64,000 bases of DNA, taken from assembly GCF_030009775.1 (NCBI RefSeq), contig NZ_JASCTH010000038.1:1-64000 (forward strand). Reading direction: 5' to 3'. Below the pieces are notes generated by a model, which made no database searches, had not been told where the DNA came from, and saw only the letters and a program-made list of their open reading frames with translations. Position 1 is the stretch's first letter. Every line of letters starts with the position of its first letter. The position numbers and the translations under genes were made by a program. The stretch comes from Actinoplanes sandaracinus (GTDB lineage: Bacteria > Actinomycetota > Actinomycetes > Mycobacteriales > Micromonosporaceae). Below are positions 39,989-48,874 of this stretch, piece after piece.

Positions 39989-41001
39989 GCGACACGCTGC
40001 TGATCGGGCTGTACGCCCTCGCCGCCGGTGGCGTCGTGGGCCTGGCCGGTGCCGGGACGCTGCGGTTGCTGCGCGGCCGCTCGATCCTCGTCCACGTGGT
40101 GGTGCTGCTCGCCGTCACCGTGCTCGCCGTGGTCGCCGGTGTCGTCACGGTCGCCCGCGCCATGTTCCTGTCCGCGCACGACCTGTGGGTCGTGCTGGTC
40201 ACGGTGAGCGCGTCCGCCGTGATCAGCCTCGCCGTGGGCGCCGTCTTCGGCAGCCGGCTGGCGGCCTCCGCGGTCTGGGCACAGGCGGCCCGGGAACGTG
40301 AGCGGCATCTGGAGGCCGGCCGCCGGGAGCTCGTCGCCTGGGTGTCGCATGACCTGCGCACCCCGCTCGCCGGGCTGCGCGCGATGGCCGAGGCCCTGGA
40401 GGACCGCATCATCGACGACCCGGCGACCGTGGGCGACTACCACCGGCGGATCCGGGTCGAGACCGACCGCATGACCCAGCTCGTCGACGACCTGTTCGAA
40501 CTGTCTCGGATCACTGCCGGCGCGCTGCGACTCGTACCCACCACCGTCCCGCTGCGTGAGGTGGTGTCCGACGCCATCGCCGGTATCGCTCCGCTCGCCG
40601 CCAGCCGGCGGATCCACCTGGTCGCCGCGGACAGCGGCTGGCCTCTGGTCCGGGGCGGCGAACGGGAACTCGCCCGCATCGTCAGCAACCTGCTGATCAA
40701 CTCGGTCCGGTACACGCCCGAGGACGGCACCGTGCACATCACCGCCGGCCACGAGCGCGACAGCGTGTGGCTGGCCGTCTCCGACACCTGCGGCGGCATC
40801 CCCGACAACGACCTGGACCGGGTCTTCGACGTCGCGTTCCGCGGCGAACGCGCCCGCACACCGGGAGAGAACGGCTCCGGCGGTGGCGGAGGGCTCGGCC
40901 TGGCGATCGTGCGCGGCCTGGTCGAGGCGCACGGCGGCCGGGTCGGCGTGCGCAACACCGGCCGGGGCTGCCAGTTCGAGGTACGCCTGCCCGCGGCCTG
41001 A
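39985..41001 (+). CDS. Sensor histidine kinase
   Basis: A 338-residue kinase with three N-terminal helices and almost no extracellular part, so it probably senses something in or at the membrane. HisKA His in VAWVSHDLRTPLAGLR, N box SNLLINSVRYTPEDG, G1 VSDTCGGIPDND, G2 GGGGGLGLAIVRGL. GTG 39985 overlaps the regulator stop by 4 bp. The pair directly follows the oxidoreductase set and may control it. Confidence 0.94.
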   Translation: MSDTLLIGLYALAAGGVVGLAGAGTLRLLRGRSILVHVVVLLAVTVLAVVAGVVTVARAMFLSAHDLWVVLVTVSASAVISLAVGAVFGSRLAASAVWAQAARERERHLEAGRRELVAWVSHDLRTPLAGLRAMAEALEDRIIDDPATVGDYHRRIRVETDRMTQLVDDLFELSRITAGALRLVPTTVPLREVVSDAIAGIAPLAASRRIHLVAADSGWPLVRGGERELARIVSNLLINSVRYTPEDGTVHITAGHERDSVWLAVSDTCGGIPDNDLDRVFDVAFRGERARTPGENGSGGGGGLGLAIVRGLVEAHGGRVGVRNTGRGCQFEVRLPAA

Positions 41002-41020
41002 CCGGTGATCGTCGACGGGC

Positions 41021-41647
41021 TTGCATCTGGTGAACGAGGCGGTCGCGGCGGACGTCGGCGCCGGCGGTGGGGAGATCATCGCGGAGATGCCGGTGCTCCC
41101 GCCGCGGATGGTCGTCACCGAGGGGTGGCCGCCGAACACCGAACGGGCCCGGCGGCTGCTCGGGCCACGGGGCGCCGAGATCGTGGAGGTCGCGCCGGGC
41201 CGGCCGTTGCCGTTCGCGGACGGGGAGTTCGAGCTGGTGGGCAGCCGGCATCCGGTGCGGCCGGACTGGCCCGAGATCGCCCGGGTGCTGTCGCGCGGCG
41301 GCACCTACCTGGCGCAGCACGTCGGGCCGGCGTCGGCGTTCGAGCTGATCGAGTGGTTCCTCGGGCCGCCGCCGCGGGAACGCCTGGCACGTGAGCCGGA
41401 GCGGGAGGCCGCCGACGCCCGGGCGGCCGGCCTGACGGTCGTGGACCTGCGGACGGCCCGCTGCCGGATGGAGTTCCTCGACGTGGGCGCGGTCGTCTGG
41501 ATCCTGCGCAGGTGCGTGTGGTGGGTGCCGGACTTCAGCGTCGGCCGGTATCGGCATCGCCAGCGGCTCCTGGACCAGGACATCCGACAGCGGGGCGCCT
41601 TCGTCGCCCACTCGACCCGGACGCTGATCGAGGCACGGCATGAGTGA
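41021..41647 (+). CDS. SAM methyltransferase-like protein, N-terminally truncated
   Basis: A 208-residue frame from TTG 41021 (or GTG 41030). ADVGAGGGEIIAEM is motif I, followed by VVTEGWPPNTERARRLL and QHVGPASAFELIEWFLGP, a pattern of actinobacterial class I methyltransferases that normally have 40-50 residues before motif I. Here only about ten remain, and the frame begins 20 bp after the kinase stop codon. The front of the gene was probably lost by deletion, so activity is doubtful. Confidence 0.6.
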   Translation: MHLVNEAVAADVGAGGGEIIAEMPVLPPRMVVTEGWPPNTERARRLLGPRGAEIVEVAPGRPLPFADGEFELVGSRHPVRPDWPEIARVLSRGGTYLAQHVGPASAFELIEWFLGPPPRERLAREPEREAADARAAGLTVVDLRTARCRMEFLDVGAVVWILRRCVWWVPDFSVGRYRHRQRLLDQDIRQRGAFVAHSTRTLIEARHE

Positions 41648-41700
41648 GATCTTGAAAGATGGGGCAAGGGGAGGCATCTTCGAAACACGAGGGAGGCCGG

Positions 41701-41817
41701 ATGACCTGGCTGTGGATTGTTCTGATCATCGCCTTGATCGTCGGCGGGTTCTATCTGCGGGGAGCGGCCTTCCAAGCCGGCCGACGGACTCGCCACCGCC
41801 TGGGCGGCCGCCGCTGA
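41701..41817 (+). CDS. 38-residue small membrane protein
   Basis: ATG 41701 preceded by GGGAGG with 6-base spacing, then WLWIVLIIALIVGGFYLRG, one membrane helix, and a basic tail QAGRRTRHRLGGRR ending at TGA 41815-41817. The hydrophobic-then-basic plan and good ribosome site argue for a real small protein, possibly a membrane regulator or stress peptide. The function is unknown. Confidence 0.65.
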   Translation: MTWLWIVLIIALIVGGFYLRGAAFQAGRRTRHRLGGRR

Positions 41818-41871
41818 GGCTGGCCGCCACGGAGGGCGGTGGGCGGAACCCGTAGTGGCATCGACGCGCGC

Positions 41872-41898
41872 AGACATGACATCATTGTTGTCATGTCT
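41872..41898. promoter_or_regulatory. Operator dyad over the marR start codon
   Basis: AGACATGACA and TGTCATGTCT form a perfect 10-bp inverted repeat with the 7-base spacer TCATTGT. The right arm covers the ATG at 41893, so a bound dimer would block both transcription and ribosome access. Self-repression by the MarR protein encoded here is likely. Confidence 0.85.
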
Positions 41899-42342
41899 GA
41901 CCGTGGCGCGATGCTCTACGAAGTCCTCCGGCATGTCCGGCCGCTCGTGCTCAACTCGGCCCGCGTGGTCGAGGCGTCGCTGCGCGGCGACGGGCTGAGC
42001 GTCGGCATGCGGGCCGTCCTGGAGATCCTGGCCGGGCACGGCCCGATGACCGTTCCCGACATCGCCGACCGCCTCGACCTGGCCCGGCAGGGCATCCAGC
42101 GGCACGTCAACGATCTGATCGCCCTCGGCTGCGTGGAGCCGCGCTCCAACCCCGCGCACCGCCGCTCGGTGCTGATCGCCGCCACCCCGGCCGGGTCGGA
42201 GCTTTTCGCCCGGATCCGCACCGGCGAACTCGACCGCCTGGGCCGGATGGCTCCCGGGTGCACCGACGAGGAGATCGCGACCGCGTTGCGGGTGCTGGGC
42301 GCGCTGAACCGGGACGTCCGAGCCGAGGCGCGGTCCGCGTGA
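41893..42342 (+). CDS. MarR-family transcriptional regulator
   Basis: A 149-residue winged-helix protein: PMTVPDIADRLDLARQGIQR as helix-turn-helix and EPRSNPAHRRSVLIAATPAG as wing. ATG 41893 sits within the right arm of a palindrome. Its end overlaps the maleylpyruvate-isomerase-like gene as GTGA, so it probably controls that gene through the same promoter. Confidence 0.92.
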   Translation: MSDRGAMLYEVLRHVRPLVLNSARVVEASLRGDGLSVGMRAVLEILAGHGPMTVPDIADRLDLARQGIQRHVNDLIALGCVEPRSNPAHRRSVLIAATPAGSELFARIRTGELDRLGRMAPGCTDEEIATALRVLGALNRDVRAEARSA

Positions 42343-42962
42343 ACGCCGACGTCTATGAGCTGACCAGCGGGAACCGGTTGATGATCGCCGACTTCCTGGA
42401 GGGCCTCGACGACCGCGCGTGGGCTGCGGACACCCTGTGCCGGGGGTGGACCGTGCACCACCTGGCGGCCCACTTCGTCCAACCCATGCTGATCGGTTTC
42501 GGCCGGTTCTTCCTGACCGCCCTGCGCTACCGCGGCGACACCGACCGGATCGTCGACCATTTCACCCGCCGCCTGGCGGAGAAACCGCGCGGCGAGCTGA
42601 TCGCACTGCTGCGGGAGCACGCGCGCGACCGGGTGAACCCGCCGCGGGTCGGGCCGATGGGCCCGTTCGCCGAGACCTGCGTGCACCTGCGCGACATCGC
42701 CCGCCCGCTGGGCCTGCCGGCCGACGTGCCGGCCGGCCACTGGCGTCTCCTGCTCGATTACCTGACCTCGCCGGGCGCCGCCCCGGCGCTGGCGCCGCCC
42801 GGCCGCCTGACCGGGCTCCGGCTGGCCGCCACCGACGACGACTGGTCAGCGGGCGAGGGCGCGCTGGTCACCGGGCCGCTCGAGGCGCTGGGCATGGCCG
42901 TCACCGGCCGGGCGGCGGCACTCGCGGATCTGTCCGGGCCGGGCGTCCCCCGGCTCCGATGA
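42339..42962 (+). CDS. Maleylpyruvate isomerase-type (mycothiol-dependent, DinB-fold) protein
   Basis: A 207-residue protein: the N-terminal four-helix DinB-like domain has VHHLAAHFVQPM and FAETCVHLRDIARPLG, giving the His-x3-His type metal site used by mycothiol-dependent enzymes; the C-terminal part (GPLEALGMAVTGRAAALADL) matches the usual second domain. Such proteins transfer or isomerise substrates with mycothiol, often in detoxification. The gene is translationally coupled to the MarR gene. It overlaps the convergent TetR gene by 62 bp. Confidence 0.85.
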   Translation: MNADVYELTSGNRLMIADFLEGLDDRAWAADTLCRGWTVHHLAAHFVQPMLIGFGRFFLTALRYRGDTDRIVDHFTRRLAEKPRGELIALLREHARDRVNPPRVGPMGPFAETCVHLRDIARPLGLPADVPAGHWRLLLDYLTSPGAAPALAPPGRLTGLRLAATDDDWSAGEGALVTGPLEALGMAVTGRAAALADLSGPGVPRLR

Positions 42963-43488
42963 GGAGCGTGTCGCACGCGGCGTCCAGGACGGCCTCGCGA
43001 AGCCCGGCCGGGTCGGCGCCGGGCAGCACGACCGTGCAGTCCCCCAGGCCGCCGATCGCCATCTGCGCCCGCACCACCTCGGGCAACGACGGATCGGGCC
43101 CGGCCAGCATGGTGACCATCCGGCGGCGCCAGTCGCCGACCGCCGCCGCCAGGTCGACCAGGGCGAGGATGCTCGGCTCCCGCATGATCATCGTGGTGAT
43201 GTCACGGTGCCGGTAGGTCACGTCGAAGTACGCCCCGAGCAACTCCCGCGGGTCGGCGTCGGCGCCGAACGGGGCGAGCGTCGCCTCCACGTCGTCGATG
43301 AGCGGCTGGACCAGGCTGCGGACCAGTTCCTCCCGCGACGCGAAGTGGTAATAGAGCGCCGGTTTCGTGATCCCGACCCGCTCGGCGATCTCCCGCAGGC
43401 TGACCTGGTGGACGCCTTTGCGGGCGATCAGTTCCAGCGCGGCGCTGCGGATCCGGTCGGCGGTCTCGGTGGTCCTGGCACGGGGCAC
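42901..43488 (-). CDS. TetR-family transcriptional regulator
   Basis: A 195-residue repressor with helix-turn-helix VSLREIAERVGITKPALYYH and a TetR_C part of the AcrR-like group. Start GTG 43488. A dyad TTACC-GGAC-GGTAA lies 13 bp upstream of the start; the same TTACC-N4-GGTAA sequence precedes the FAD monooxygenase at 49000, making that gene its probable second target. The C-terminal 62 bp overlap the convergent gene. Confidence 0.92.
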   Translation of the reverse strand: MPRARTTETADRIRSAALELIARKGVHQVSLREIAERVGITKPALYYHFASREELVRSLVQPLIDDVEATLAPFGADADPRELLGAYFDVTYRHRDITTMIMREPSILALVDLAAAVGDWRRRMVTMLAGPDPSLPEVVRAQMAIGGLGDCTVVLPGADPAGLREAVLDAACDTLLIGAGGRPARTDPRVPPPGR

Positions 43489-43500
43489 GCCGAAATTCTA

Positions 43501-43516
43501 CTTACCGGACGGTAAG
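43501..43516. promoter_or_regulatory. TetR operator (TTACC-N4-GGTAA type)
   Basis: CTTACCGGACGGTAAG, a perfect 7-bp inverted repeat with two central bases, just upstream of the tetR start at 43488. The core TTACC-N4-GGTAA recurs at 48968-48981. Confidence 0.85.
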
Positions 43517-43538
43517 CCGACCCGCCGGCGGCTAGCTG

Positions 43539-44183
43539 CTAGCCCACCGCGCTGAGGTACGTGAGGACGGCGAGGACCCGGCGGTGACCGCTGTCGCTCA
43601 CGGCCAGGCCGAGCTTGGCGAAGATGTTGCCGATGTGCTTGTGCACGGCGTTGTCCGTGATGACGAGCCGGCCCGCGATGGTGTCGTTGTCGTGTCCCTG
43701 TGCCATCAGGGCGAGCACCTCGCGTTCCCGAGGGGTGAGGGCGGCGATCGGGTCGCCCACGCGCTGGACGAGTTGCGCGATGACCTCGGGGTCCATCGCG
43801 GTGCCGCCGCCCGCGACCCGGCGCAGCGCGTCGATGAACTCGTCCACCCGGCTGACCCGGTCCTTCAGCAGGTAACCGACGCCGCCGACGGCGGTGGAGA
43901 GCAGTTCGGCGGCGTACTGCTGCTCGACGTACTGCGACAGCACCAGGACCGGCAGGCCGGGGCTCTCCCGGCGGGCCTGCAAGGCGGCCCGGATGCCCTC
44001 GTCGCGAAACGACGGCGGCAGCCGGACGTCGACGATGGTGACGTCGGGCCGGTGGTCCCGCACGGCGGTGAGGAACGCCGCCGCGTCGCCGGCGATGGCG
44101 GCGATCTCGAATCCCGCACGGTGGAGCAGCAGTTCCAGCCCGGTGGACAGCAGCACGTTGTCCTCGGCGATCACGACCCGCAC
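43539..44183 (-). CDS. NarL/LuxR-family response regulator
   Basis: A 214-residue regulator. Receiver: acidic ED at 7-8, phospho-acceptor D52 in TIVDVRLPPSF, Lys in GYLLKDRVS. LuxR HTH: LTPREREVLALMAQGHDNDT and ITDNAVHKHIGNIFAKLGL. GTG 44183 overlaps the kinase gene end (44171) by 13 bp. It belongs with the kinase and probably with the divergent ABC exporter at 45504, as in many actinobacterial drug- or peptide-response modules. Confidence 0.94.
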   Translation of the reverse strand: MRVVIAEDNVLLSTGLELLLHRAGFEIAAIAGDAAAFLTAVRDHRPDVTIVDVRLPPSFRDEGIRAALQARRESPGLPVLVLSQYVEQQYAAELLSTAVGGVGYLLKDRVSRVDEFIDALRRVAGGGTAMDPEVIAQLVQRVGDPIAALTPREREVLALMAQGHDNDTIAGRLVITDNAVHKHIGNIFAKLGLAVSDSGHRRVLAVLTYLSAVG

Positions 44184-45358
44184 GGCAGCTCCATGGTGAT
44201 GGTGGTCGGCCCACCGGCCGGGCTGTCGATGTCGACGAGCCCGTCGAGCGCGAGCACCCGGCCCCGGATGCCGGCGAGGCCGGTGCCCCGCCGGTCGTCG
44301 GCGCCACCCGTGCCGTCGTCGGTGACCACCACCGACAGCCGGCCCGCCGTGCGGCTCACCCGGACAGCGGCCGTGGTCGCCCGGCTGTGCTTGACGACGT
44401 TGGTGAGCGCCTCGGCGACGGCGAAGTAGACGACGGCCTCCACGGCCGCCGGCACCCGGTCGATGTCGCCGATGGACAGCCGGGTCGGCACGCCACAGCG
44501 GGCGGTCACCGCGGTCAGGGCGCCGGCGAGGCCCCGGTCGGCGAGGATCGGCGGATAGACGGTGCTGATCACACCGCGGAGTTCGGTCATCGCCTCTTCG
44601 GTTCCCTCGTGTGCGTCCCGGAGCAGCTCCTCCAGGAACCGCTCGTCGCGCGGATCGTCGGACAGCGCCTGCCGGGCCACGGCGAGCCGCATCGCGATGG
44701 CCACCAGCCGGGCCTGGGTGCCGTCGTGCAGGTCCCGTTCGATCCGGCGCAGCTCCGCGCCGTGCGCGTCGAGCACGTCCGCCCGGGTGCGGGTCAGCAC
44801 GGCGACCCGGTCGGCGAGCTGTTCGGCCGTCGAGCGCGACAGCACCGCCAGGCAGATCCGGGCGTGCGCGCGGGCCATCGGCGGGAAGCAGACGTACGCC
44901 AGCGCGAGGAGCAGCAGGATCTGCAGCGGGCCGAGCGTGAGCGCGGTCGCCCAGCCGGTCACCGGAACATCGACGAACGGCCGTGGCCGGTCCTCCGGCG
45001 CGAACGCCCACCACAGTGTCGTGACGACCACACCGGTCACGACGTTGCCCACGCACAGCAGCGCGGGCAGGCCGATGGCCACCCCGATCACGGCGTGCAC
45101 CGGCAGCCAGAGCAGATCGCGGCCGGTGGACGGGCCGGCCCCGGCCAGGCGGTGGGCCGCTCGCGGGGCGGACCGCGACGCCGTCGGCAGCCCGAGCAGC
45201 CGGCCGGCCCGGTCACGGTGCCGGTCCGCCCAGGGCCGGGCGAGCCGCGGCACGCACAGCACCGGCAACGCGAGCACCGTGACGATCCCCGAGAGCAACG
45301 ACACCAGCAGGTAGACGCCGCCGCGCCACACCCCCGCCCACCGCCGGACCGACGTCAC
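44171..45358 (-). CDS. NarL-type sensor histidine kinase
   Basis: A kinase of about 395 residues. Membrane part with about four helices (VYLLVSLLSGIVTVLALPVL, LLWLPVHAVIGVAIGLPALL and two more), then HisKA_3 with His in RRIERDLHDGTQARLVAIAM, N box EALTNVVKHSRATT and G motif DDRRGTGLAGIRGRV. The start is uncertain: GTG 45358 has GAAGG 7 bases upstream and is used here; GTG 45391 and GTG 45418 also keep the frame open. Divergent from the ABC transporter genes. Confidence 0.9.
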   Translation of the reverse strand: MTSVRRWAGVWRGGVYLLVSLLSGIVTVLALPVLCVPRLARPWADRHRDRAGRLLGLPTASRSAPRAAHRLAGAGPSTGRDLLWLPVHAVIGVAIGLPALLCVGNVVTGVVVTTLWWAFAPEDRPRPFVDVPVTGWATALTLGPLQILLLLALAYVCFPPMARAHARICLAVLSRSTAEQLADRVAVLTRTRADVLDAHGAELRRIERDLHDGTQARLVAIAMRLAVARQALSDDPRDERFLEELLRDAHEGTEEAMTELRGVISTVYPPILADRGLAGALTAVTARCGVPTRLSIGDIDRVPAAVEAVVYFAVAEALTNVVKHSRATTAAVRVSRTAGRLSVVVTDDGTGGADDRRGTGLAGIRGRVLALDGLVDIDSPAGGPTTITMELPCGS

Positions 45359-45503
45359 AGGATGGCCTTCGGCCAACACATTCGGCGACACGGCGCCCAG
45401 TCTGCCCGATGGCCGCACGCCCCGGCACTACAGCCAGCTGTACCTGATATCCGGTGGTGCGGGGTAGCGGTTCGCGCCGCGACGACTCGTAGCGTCGGGC
45501 GGC

Positions 45504-46271
45504 ATGAGATTGAGCGGCATGAGACCGGCCAGCGCCGTGTCCGCTGACCACGCGATCCGCCTGGACGCGGTGTCCAGGGTGTACGGCTCGGCGGGAGGCG
45601 CGGTGCGGGCGCTGGACGCCGTGAGCGTCGCCCTGCGCCGTGGCACGTTCACCGCGGTGATGGGGCCGTCCGGTTCCGGCAAGAGCACCTTCCTGCACTG
45701 TGCGGCCGGTCTGGACCGGCCGACCTCGGGTTCGGTCCGGCTGGGCGACGTCGAGCTGACGCGCCTCGGCGAGGCCGAGCTCACCGAGCTGCGGCGCGAG
45801 CGGATCGGCTTCGTCTTCCAGGCCTACAACCTGCTGGGCTCGCTGACCGTGGCGGAGAACGTCACGTTGCCGATACGGCTGGCGGGCCGGAGAACCGATG
45901 ACGCGTCACTGCGCCGGGCGCTCACCGCGGTCGGTCTCGGCGAGCACGGCGAGCGGCGGCCGAACGAGCTCTCCGGTGGTCAGCAGCAGCGGGTGGCGGT
46001 GGCGCGCGCGTTGATCACCCGGCCGGACGTGGTGGTCGCCGACGAGCCGACCGGTGCGCTGGACTCGCGGTCCGGCCGGCAGGTGCTGGAGCTGCTGCGG
46101 CACGTCGTGGACGACATGGGGCAGACCGTGCTGATGGTCACCCACGATCCGGTGGCCGCGTCGTACGCCGACTCGGTGGTGTTCCTGGCCGACGGCAGGC
46201 TCGCGGGAGAACTGGCCCGGCCCACTCCGGAGCAGGTCGCGTCGCGCATGACGCACCTGGGCGAGTGGTGA
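45504..46271 (+). CDS. ABC transporter ATP-binding protein (MacB/LolD type)
   Basis: A 255-residue ATPase: Walker A MGPSGSGKST, Q-loop VFQAYNLLG, signature LSGGQQQRVAVARAL, Walker B VVVADEPTGALD, switch His in VMVTHDP. This group drives FtsX-like permeases that move envelope peptides or lipids. ATG 45504 is the first start; ATG 45519 is possible. Its stop overlaps the permease start. Confidence 0.96.
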   Translation: MRLSGMRPASAVSADHAIRLDAVSRVYGSAGGAVRALDAVSVALRRGTFTAVMGPSGSGKSTFLHCAAGLDRPTSGSVRLGDVELTRLGEAELTELRRERIGFVFQAYNLLGSLTVAENVTLPIRLAGRRTDDASLRRALTAVGLGEHGERRPNELSGGQQQRVAVARALITRPDVVVADEPTGALDSRSGRQVLELLRHVVDDMGQTVLMVTHDPVAASYADSVVFLADGRLAGELARPTPEQVASRMTHLGEW

Positions 46272-48874
46272 TCCGCCGCATGCGGCGGCTGGTCCGCCTC
46301 GTGGCGCCGGCGGCCGGGGATCTGGCTCTGGCGTGGAGCACGGTCAAGGGCCGGCGGGGCGGTTTCGCCGGCTCCTTCATCGCGGTCGCCGCGGGCTCGG
46401 CGGTGATCACCGCCTGCGGGATCCTGCTGGCGTCGGGGCTGGGCGCGGGCGTGCCCCCCGAGCGGTACTCGGGCGCGGCGGTAGTCCTCGGCGCGCGGCA
46501 GTCGTTCCCGCTGGACGAGAGCTCCGAGGCCCGTTTCAGCGAGCGTGTCACGCTGCCCGCCGAGACGGTCGCCGCCGTCGCGGCGGTGCCCGGCGTCCGG
46601 TCCGCCGTCGGCGACGTCACCGTCGGAGTCAGCATGCTAGGCCCGGACGGTGCCGCGGTGAGCGGGCCGGACGGCTTCCCGGTGCTCGGGCACGGCTGGT
46701 CCGCCGCGGCGCTCGGGCCGTTCCATGCACATGCGGGCCGTGCCCCCGCCGCGCCGGGCGAGGTGGTGCTGGACGCCGGCCTGGCCGCGCGCGGCGGGGC
46801 GCCGATCGGCGCGACGGTGCGGCTGGTGGTCGGCTCGGTCCCGTCGTCCTACCGGGTGGTGGGCCTCGCCACGGCGCCGGGGGACGGGCTGGACCGGCAG
46901 TCCGCGGTGTTCTTCACCGACGCCCGGGCGATCGAGTTGTCCGGACGTCCGGACCGGGTGGACGCCGTCGGTGTGCTCGCCGCGCCCGGTGTCGTCCCGG
47001 CGGAGCTGGCCGAGCGCATCACGGCCGCCGTGCCGGGCGTGGTGGCCCACACCGGCGCGGGGCGCGGTGACGTGGAGTTCCTGGATGTGGGCGACGCTCG
47101 CGGCCTGGTGGTGGAGACGGCGGCGTCGTTCGGCGGGACCATGGTGCTGATCGTGGTGTTCGTGGTGGCGAGCACTCTCGCGCTGTCGGTGCGGCAGCGC
47201 AGGCGCGAGCTGGCCCTGCTGCGGGCCGTCGGCGCGACGCCCCGGCAGATCCACGCGATGATCGACGCCGAGATGACCCTGGTGTCGTCGGTGGGCGCCG
47301 TGGCCGGCGCGATCCCCGGCGTGGCGCTGGCGTTCGTGATGCGCGGCGTGTTCGTCCTCGCCGGCGCGATGCCCCCGGACTTCGCCGTCCGGGTGGGGCC
47401 GTGGCCGGTCCTCGCCGCGCTGGTGTCGTGCGTGATCAGCGCCCGGCTGGCCGGCAGGCTGGTCGCACGCCGGGTGGCGAGGGCCGGCCCGGTCGAGGCG
47501 CTCGGGGACGCCGCGGTCGAACCCGCCGGACTCGGCCGGCTCCGGTTGACGATCGGCGTCGCGCTCGTCCCGCTCGGGTTGCTGCTGGCCCTGGGCCAGG
47601 TGGTGCCGCCGGGCGACTCGGCCGCCGACACCGCGGCGAGCGCGGTTCTGCTGTTCGTCGTGGCGCTCGGGTGTCTCGGGCCCGTGCTGCTCGACGGCGC
47701 CGTCAGGCTGTTCGGGAGGCTGCTGAACCGGGGGTCCACGGCCGGCGGCTTCCTCGCCCGGGCCGGTGTCCGGGCCGGCTCGCGGCGGCTCAGTTCGGCC
47801 ACCACACCGCTGGCCATGGGTGTGGCCCTGGCCGCCGTGCAACTGTTCGGCGGCTCGACGATGACGGCTGCCGCGAGCCACCAACTCCAGGACGGGCTGC
47901 GGGCCGACCACGTGCTGACCGCGTCGTCCGGCGCCGGGATGTCCCCGGAGATCGTCGACGTCGTGCGCGGCGTGCCCGGTGTCGCCGTGGCCACGCCGGT
48001 GGCGCGGACCCGGGTGCTGCTGACGTTCCCGTCCGAGGACAGCACCGCGACCAGGGTCTACGCCGCGCAGGGCGTGACGCCCGAACGGCTCTCCGAGACC
48101 ATGGACCTCGCGGTGCTGGACGGCGACATGGCGCGGCTGCGGGACGAGACGGTGGCGCTGAGCCGGGTGGCGGCGCAGACCCTCCGGACCGGGCCCGGCG
48201 CGACCGTCGAGCTCCGGCTCGGCGACGGCACGATGATCGAGCCGCGGGTCGTGGCGATCTACGAGAACGGCCTGGGGTTCGGGGACGTGGTGCTGCCTCA
48301 CGACCTGGTCGTCGCCCACACCACCTTCCGGGTCGACGCGGCGGTGCTGATCAGATCCGCGGACGGGACCGATCCGGAGGCGCTCGCCGGCGCGCTGCGC
48401 GACGCCGTCACGGGTTACCCGACGGTCCGGGTGGGCGGCCGGGAGGCCCTTCTGGCCGGACCGGGATCCGGCGGGCCGGGTGGCGGGGCGCTCGACCTGC
48501 TGTTCCAGACCCTGCTGCTGGGCTACATCGCCATCGCGGTGGTGAACACCCTGGTGATGGCGACGGCGGCGCGGGCTCGCGAGTTCGCGGCGCTGCGGCT
48601 CATCGGTGCCGGTCGCGACCAGGTCCGCGCGATGATGAACGGCGAGGCCAGGATCGTCGTCTTCGCGGCTCTGCTGTTCGGCCTGCTGGCGACGATCCCG
48701 CCACTGGCCGGATTGAGTCTCGGGCTGACCGGTTCGGCCGTTCCCCGCGTCTCCCCCACCGGGCTGATCGCGCTCGTGGCGCTCACCATCGCGCTCTCCT
48801 GGGGCTCGATCACGGCGGCCACCCGATTCGCGATGCGGGCCGCGCCGGTCGACGCCATCGCCGGCCGCGAGTGA
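46268..48874 (+). CDS. FtsX/MacB-family ABC transporter permease
   Basis: An 868-residue permease with two FtsX domains and two large extracellular regions. Helices: TM1 near 25-50, three around 295-405 (VLIVVFVVASTLALSVRQRR), two in the middle near 425-475, and three at the C-terminus (LLLGYIAIAVVNTLVMATAA to IALVALTIALSWGSITAATR). The double-FtsX plan fits exporters of antimicrobial peptides or mechanotransmitting envelope pumps. GTG 46268 overlaps the ATPase stop (46265 is also GTG). Its last codons and stop are in the first copy of a 46-bp tandem duplication. Confidence 0.93.
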   Translation: MIRRMRRLVRLVAPAAGDLALAWSTVKGRRGGFAGSFIAVAAGSAVITACGILLASGLGAGVPPERYSGAAVVLGARQSFPLDESSEARFSERVTLPAETVAAVAAVPGVRSAVGDVTVGVSMLGPDGAAVSGPDGFPVLGHGWSAAALGPFHAHAGRAPAAPGEVVLDAGLAARGGAPIGATVRLVVGSVPSSYRVVGLATAPGDGLDRQSAVFFTDARAIELSGRPDRVDAVGVLAAPGVVPAELAERITAAVPGVVAHTGAGRGDVEFLDVGDARGLVVETAASFGGTMVLIVVFVVASTLALSVRQRRRELALLRAVGATPRQIHAMIDAEMTLVSSVGAVAGAIPGVALAFVMRGVFVLAGAMPPDFAVRVGPWPVLAALVSCVISARLAGRLVARRVARAGPVEALGDAAVEPAGLGRLRLTIGVALVPLGLLLALGQVVPPGDSAADTAASAVLLFVVALGCLGPVLLDGAVRLFGRLLNRGSTAGGFLARAGVRAGSRRLSSATTPLAMGVALAAVQLFGGSTMTAAASHQLQDGLRADHVLTASSGAGMSPEIVDVVRGVPGVAVATPVARTRVLLTFPSEDSTATRVYAAQGVTPERLSETMDLAVLDGDMARLRDETVALSRVAAQTLRTGPGATVELRLGDGTMIEPRVVAIYENGLGFGDVVLPHDLVVAHTTFRVDAAVLIRSADGTDPEALAGALRDAVTGYPTVRVGGREALLAGPGSGGPGGGALDLLFQTLLLGYIAIAVVNTLVMATAARAREFAALRLIGAGRDQVRAMMNGEARIVVFAALLFGLLATIPPLAGLSLGLTGSAVPRVSPTGLIALVALTIALSWGSITAATRFAMRAAPVDAIAGRE

